From an uncultured Oscillibacter sp. (GTDB taxonomy: Bacteria; Bacillota; Clostridia; Oscillospirales; Oscillospiraceae), in contig NZ_CAJTUX010000001.1 in assembly GCF_910579365.1 (NCBI RefSeq), positions 134,015-198,014 on the forward strand: a stretch of DNA of 64,000 bases. The letters run 5' to 3'. Position 1 is the first letter of the stretch. The number at the start of each line of letters is the position of its first letter. Below the pieces are notes generated by a model. The model did not search any database, was not told the DNA's origin, and saw nothing but the letters and a program-made list of their open reading frames with translations. The translations under genes were made by a program, and so were the position numbers. This document shows positions 60,152-64,000 of this stretch, piece after piece.

Positions 60152-61299
60152 CAAAGTATGAACTGAAAATGCCCCACGCCGTCTACAGCGGCGAGGACGC
60201 GCTGGGCCGGATTCCGGAGATTTTCGCGGCCAATGAGGTGAAGCGCCTGGTGGTCTTCACGGACAAGGGCATTGAGGGCGCGGGACTGCTGGAGTTCCCC
60301 ATGGCCAAGGTCCGGGAGACCGGCGTGGAGACCGTGATTCTGGACGACCTGCCGGCGGAGCCCTCTTATATGGAGGCGCAGAAGCTGGTGGACCAGTGCA
60401 AGGACTGCGGCGCGGACTTCATCATGGCCGTGGGCGGCGGCAGCGTCATGGATACCGCCAAGCTGGCCAGCGTCCTGATGACCGACGAGTACGGCATCAA
60501 GGAACTGCTGGACGAGCCGGGCCGGGCACGGAAGTGCATGAAGACCCTGATGATTCCCACCACCGCAGGCACCGGCTCCGAGGCCACGCCCAACGCCATC
60601 GTGGCTGTGCCGGAGAAGCAGCTGAAAGTCGGCATCGTCAACACGGAGATGATCGCGGACTATGTCATTTTGGACGCGGTGATGATCAAGAAGCTGCCCC
60701 GGAAGATCGCCGCCGCCACCGGCGTGGACGCCCTGGCCCATGCCATTGAGTGCTACACCAGCAACAAGGCCAATCCCTTCAGCGACCTCTTCGCCCTCCA
60801 GGCCCTGGACATGATCCTGAACAGCATCGAGCGGGCCTGCGACGACCCGGAGGCCATGGACGCCAAAAACACTATGCTGCTTGCCAGCTTTTACGCCGGC
60901 GTGGCCATCACCGCCTCCGGCACCACCGCCGTCCACGCTTTAAGCTATCCCCTGGGCGGCAAGTACCACATCGCCCACGGCGTGTCCAACGCCATCCTCC
61001 TGGCTCCGGTGATGCGCTTCAACGAACCCGCCTGCCGTCCCCTGCTGGCCAAGGCCTATGACCGCTGCCTCAAGGGAGACGCCAAGACAGAGGAGGAAAA
61101 GAGCGCCGCCGTCATCCAGCGGCTGGAGGGCATTGTGAAGCACTTGGATATCCCCACCAGCCTCACAGAGTTCGGCGTGCCCAAGGAGGATCTGGAGGCC
61201 CTGGTTGCCTCCGGCATGGAGGTCACCCGCCTGCTGGTGAACAACATGCGTCCGGTTACGGCCGAGGACGCCCGGAACATCTACCAGGAAGTCCTGTAA
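60145..61299 (+). CDS. Iron-containing alcohol dehydrogenase
   Basis: 384 residues from ATG 60145 (AGAGGAGG site), overlapping the kinase stop by 7 bases. NAD-binding VGGGSVMDTAK, MIPTTAGTGSE, and the metal ligands in GVDALAHAIECYTS and LGGKYHIAHGVSNAI. The group III family oxidises or reduces many alcohols and aldehydes; 4-carbon hydroxy acids such as 4-hydroxybutyrate are among known substrates. The operon suggests a hydroxy-acid or aldehyde from the sugar acid, as inference. Confidence 0.92.
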   Translation: MLTKYELKMPHAVYSGEDALGRIPEIFAANEVKRLVVFTDKGIEGAGLLEFPMAKVRETGVETVILDDLPAEPSYMEAQKLVDQCKDCGADFIMAVGGGSVMDTAKLASVLMTDEYGIKELLDEPGRARKCMKTLMIPTTAGTGSEATPNAIVAVPEKQLKVGIVNTEMIADYVILDAVMIKKLPRKIAAATGVDALAHAIECYTSNKANPFSDLFALQALDMILNSIERACDDPEAMDAKNTMLLASFYAGVAITASGTTAVHALSYPLGGKYHIAHGVSNAILLAPVMRFNEPACRPLLAKAYDRCLKGDAKTEEEKSAAVIQRLEGIVKHLDIPTSLTEFGVPKEDLEALVASGMEVTRLLVNNMRPVTAEDARNIYQEVL

Positions 61300-61326
61300 A
61301 GGAATTTTAATAAGGAGAGTGCGAAT

Positions 61327-62238
61327 ATGGAGCAACTCGAGATCAAGGGCATCATTCCGCCGGTCATCACTCCCATGAATCCTGAGGACGAGAGCATCAA
61401 CATCCCCGAGCTCCGCAACCAGATCGAGCGGCAGATCGCCGGCGGCGTTCACGGCATCTTCCCCTTCGGCACCAACGGCGAGGCCTATATCCTCAGCCTG
61501 AAGGAGAAGGAGGAGATTCTGGAGGCCACGGTGGACCAGGTGAAGGGCCGTATCCCCATCTACGCCGGAACCGGCTGCATCTCTACCCGGGACACCGTGT
61601 ACATGAGCAAGCGGGCCGAGGAGATGGGGGCGGACGTGCTGTCCATCATCACGCCCAGCTTCGCCCTGGCCAGCCAGAAGGAGCTGTATGACCACTACTG
61701 CGAGGTGGCCAAGCACGTGAACATCCCCATTGTGCTCTATAACATCCCGGCCCGCACCGGCAACAAGCTCCTGCCGGAGACCGTGGCCAAGCTGGCGAAG
61801 GATGTGGACGTTATCCTGGGAGCCAAGGACTCCAGCGGCGACCTGGAGAACCTGAAAGCCTACATTCAGCTCACCCGTGATATCGGCAAGGACTTCGCCG
61901 TTCTGGCCGGAAACGACGGCAACATCCTCCCCTGCCTGAAGGCGGGCGGCGCCGGCGGCGTGGCCGGACGGGCCAACCTGTGGCCCAAGACCATCGCCTC
62001 CATCTACGACTATTTCGCCGCCGGCGACCTGGAGAAGGCCCAGGCGGCCCAGGATGCCATCGTTCCCCTCCAGCGGGTGTTCAAGTTCGGCAACCCCAAC
62101 ACCATCATCAAGAAGGCCGTGGCCCTGATGGGCTATCCCGTGGGCGACTGCCGCAAGCCCTTCAACTACCTCTGTGACGAGGGCGTGGAGGAGCTGAAAG
62201 CCGTTTTGAAAGAGAGCGGGGAAAAGGGTCTTTGCTAA
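61327..62238 (+). CDS. Dihydrodipicolinate synthase/KDG aldolase family protein
   Basis: 303 residues, TIM barrel. FPFGTNGEAYIL (substrate carboxylate loop), LYNIPARTGN (Tyr that relays protons) and GAKDSSGDLENLKA with the Schiff-base lysine. The family includes DapA, KDG aldolases, 4-hydroxy-2-oxoglutarate aldolase and sialic acid lyase. In a sugar acid operon a retro-aldol or lyase step on a 2-keto acid is more likely than lysine synthesis. AAGGAGAG site. Confidence 0.92.
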   Translation: MEQLEIKGIIPPVITPMNPEDESINIPELRNQIERQIAGGVHGIFPFGTNGEAYILSLKEKEEILEATVDQVKGRIPIYAGTGCISTRDTVYMSKRAEEMGADVLSIITPSFALASQKELYDHYCEVAKHVNIPIVLYNIPARTGNKLLPETVAKLAKDVDVILGAKDSSGDLENLKAYIQLTRDIGKDFAVLAGNDGNILPCLKAGGAGGVAGRANLWPKTIASIYDYFAAGDLEKAQAAQDAIVPLQRVFKFGNPNTIIKKAVALMGYPVGDCRKPFNYLCDEGVEELKAVLKESGEKGLC

Positions 62239-62298
62239 GCGGCTGTCCCCGGCAAAGCCGGTATCATGCGCTATAAAAACTGAGGAGGTGCTGTTATT

Positions 62299-63378
62299 AT
62301 GAATAAGCCTATCCTGGGGATCACCATGGGCGATCCCTTCGGCAACGGCCCTGAGATCACCGTCAAGGCCCTGGCGGACAAGGCGGTTTACGACCGCTGC
62401 CGTCCCCTGGTCATCGGCGACGTCAGCGCCATGGAGTACGCCGCCAAGGCGGCGAAGAAGGTCTCCGGCATCGACATGAAAATCCGGGGCATCCACTCCG
62501 TCAGCGAGGCCAGCTATGAGTACGGCGTCATCGACGTGTACGACCTGGGCATTGTGAAGGCGGAGGACATTCCCGGCGACCCGGAGAATCCAAAGCCCTT
62601 CGGCCTGGGGGCCACCGCCCTGGGCGGCGAGGCGGCCTTCCAGTACGTGAAGAAGGTCATCGAGCTGGCTCTGGCCGGCGAGGTGGACGCCACCATCACC
62701 AACGCCCTGAGCAAGGAAGCCATCAACATGGCGGACCACCACTACAGCGGCCACACCGAGATTTACGCCGACTACACCAAGACTTCCAAGTACACCATGA
62801 TGCTGGCCCATGAGGAGCTCCGGGTGGTCCACGTCTCCACCCACGTCTCCCTGCGGGAGGCCTGCGACCGGGTGAAGAAGGACCGGGTGCTGGACGTCAT
62901 CCGCATCGCCAACGAGGGCTGCAAGGCCATCGGCATCAAAGAGCCCAAGATCGCGGTGGCGGGCCTGAACCCCCACTGCGGTGAGAACGGCATGTTCGGC
63001 CGGGAGGAGATCGAGGAGATTCAGCCCGCCATCGACGCCGCCATGGCGGAGGGCATCATCATCCCCGAGAAGAAGCCCACTCCGCCGGACACCGTCTTCT
63101 CCAAGGCGCTGGGCGGCTGGTATGACATCGTGGTGGTCATGTATCACGACCAGGGCCACATCCCCCTGAAGGTCAAGGGCTTTGTCTACAACAAGGCCGA
63201 GGGCCACTGGGACGCCGTGGCCGGCGTGAACGTCACCCTGGGCCTGCCCATCATCCGAGCCAGCGTGGACCACGGCACGGGCTTTGGCCACGCGGGCGAC
63301 GGCCACGCCAATGAGCTCAGCCTCGTCAACGCCATGGACTACGGCATCCGCATGGCCAACGCAAAGGCCGAAGAGTAA
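62299..63378 (+). CDS. PdxA-family dehydrogenase, probable 4-phospho-D-threonate/erythronate dehydrogenase
   Basis: 359 residues. Begins LGITMGDPFGNGPEITVKAL, the PdxA hallmark; metal-binding histidines in HHYSGHTEIYAD and VVMYHDQGHIPLKV; NVTLGLPIIRASVDHGTGF near the end. PdxA2 paralogs located next to DUF1537 kinases oxidise and decarboxylate 4-phospho-threonate to dihydroxyacetone phosphate, which is the likely role here rather than vitamin B6 synthesis. GGAGG site. Confidence 0.9.
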   Translation: MNKPILGITMGDPFGNGPEITVKALADKAVYDRCRPLVIGDVSAMEYAAKAAKKVSGIDMKIRGIHSVSEASYEYGVIDVYDLGIVKAEDIPGDPENPKPFGLGATALGGEAAFQYVKKVIELALAGEVDATITNALSKEAINMADHHYSGHTEIYADYTKTSKYTMMLAHEELRVVHVSTHVSLREACDRVKKDRVLDVIRIANEGCKAIGIKEPKIAVAGLNPHCGENGMFGREEIEEIQPAIDAAMAEGIIIPEKKPTPPDTVFSKALGGWYDIVVVMYHDQGHIPLKVKGFVYNKAEGHWDAVAGVNVTLGLPIIRASVDHGTGFGHAGDGHANELSLVNAMDYGIRMANAKAEE

Positions 63379-63450
63379 ACCGTCTTTATCCGGCCCAATG
63401 CCGGTGAAGAATACGACTTTATCCACAAGTATCAGAAAGGAAGAAATGAA

Positions 63451-64000
63451 ATGAAGAAAGTATTTGCTTTGCTCCTTACCCTGAGTCTGGTGCTGAGCCT
63501 GGCCGCCTGCGGCGGTGACAGCGGCAAGACCGACGCCCCCGCCGACAGCGGTTCTTCCGCCCCCGCGGACTCCGGCTCCTCCGCCCCTGCCGACAGCGGC
63601 AGCGACTCCGCCGATTTCTCCAGCGAGACCATTGTTTTCTCCTCCGACGCTGTGGGCTCCGGCTCTTACAACATCATTGTTGAAATGAGCAAGTACCTGG
63701 AAAACCAGGGCGGCTTCGGCCTGGTAGACGTGCAGCCCACCAACCCCGGCGGCATGGGCGCTCCTTATCTGTTCGCCGGCGGCGGCGTGGATCTGGCGTT
63801 CATCAACGCCGCTCCCGCCAAGTGGGCCCGGGAAGAGGGCACCCTGGGCAAGGCTCCCACCAGCGGCTACTCCGCCGTCATCGGCGGCCTGACCGCGGTG
63901 TGCTACATCAACTGCATCTCCAACGATTTCCTGACCAAGCACAATGTCTCCACCATCGAGGAGATCTTCGAGCAGAAGCTCCCCCTTCGCATCGGCTGCT
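63451..64000 (+). CDS. TAXI-family TRAP transporter receptor, 5' end
   Basis: First 183 codons; the rest lies past the window end. Lipoprotein signal MKKVFALLLTLSLVLSLAAC (lipobox Cys at 20), a Ser/Ala/Asp-rich linker with a repeated SSAPAD unit (about 25-50), then SSDAVGSGSYNIIVEMSKYL and VDLAFINAAPAKWAREEG of the TAXI receptor fold. TRAP systems import organic acids with sodium; it probably brings in the sugar acid. The DctQM membrane subunits should follow. Confidence 0.92.
   Translation, partial: MKKVFALLLTLSLVLSLAACGGDSGKTDAPADSGSSAPADSGSSAPADSGSDSADFSSETIVFSSDAVGSGSYNIIVEMSKYLENQGGFGLVDVQPTNPGGMGAPYLFAGGGVDLAFINAAPAKWAREEGTLGKAPTSGYSAVIGGLTAVCYINCISNDFLTKHNVSTIEEIFEQKLPLRIGC

Noticed and set aside
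60940..63942. A 1000-codon open frame on the minus strand
   Set aside because: Antisense to the acid-sugar genes with strong family signatures; repetitive Gly/Val/Ala composition typical of a shadow frame.

Overview
The window looks like a piece of a high-GC, Gram-positive anaerobe of the Clostridia, most likely a gut Oscillospiraceae-type bacterium. This rests on the hrcA-grpE-dnaK-dnaJ operon and groES under CIRCE control, the clostridial small proteins (DUF951, DUF6514-like), RNase M5, HolA and ComEC in one strand-coherent block, a Tn4451-like integrative mobilizable element, and high-GC codon use. The genus is inference. Coding is dense apart from the mobile region at about 39-55 kb, which is visibly lower in GC from about 47.4 to 51.3 kb.

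Layout. 1-12.2 kb (mostly minus strand): start of groES, a DUF6514-like protein, RNase M5, DNA polymerase III delta, ComEC, a membrane-anchored glycoside-hydrolase-like protein, RpiB, a PHP phosphatase and the class I heat-shock operon. Both heat-shock transcription units have a sigma-A promoter followed by a perfect CIRCE. 12.5-18.1 kb: Crp/Fnr regulator, hotdog thioesterase, a membrane protein, DUF951 with a translationally coupled 31-residue membrane microprotein, an S1-domain protein, RarA. 18.2-29.2 kb: a sugar/amino-sugar block on the plus strand (galE, nucleotidyltransferase, NahK-like kinase, PocR-AraC regulator, ABC importer, nagB, nagA, ABC ATPase). The galE and binding-protein genes share an 18-bp upstream motif, probably the site of the PocR-AraC protein. 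29.3-38 kb: rhodanese, a sodium:solute symporter, a LacI-PTS-GH32 sucrose module with three matching palindromic operators, a dead second rhodanese copy, an ECF sigma/anti-sigma-like pair, then YchF.

Mobile region. 39.3-47.1 kb holds a TnpX-type large serine recombinase, TnpW-like protein, P4-type primase/helicase, MobV-type relaxase with an oriT-like hairpin, 54-bp tandem repeats, a 65-bp dispersed repeat, a DUF6076-like protein and a sigma-70-like protein. A (GACA)7 microsatellite inside an inverted repeat then precedes four genes of unknown function (47.4-51.2 kb), two of them tandem paralogs; this is the best candidate for an undescribed system. A decayed tyrosine integrase, a tRNA-3'-end-like sequence and a collapsed prophage follow to about 55.3 kb.

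55.4-64 kb: a PH-domain protein, an internally deleted sugar isomerase, and a PrpR-type regulator that lacks the sigma-54 contact motif, divergent from an acid-sugar operon (DUF1537-family kinase, iron alcohol dehydrogenase, DHDPS-family aldolase, PdxA-family dehydrogenase, TAXI-TRAP receptor cut by the window end). The pathway is probably four-carbon sugar acid breakdown to a triose phosphate.
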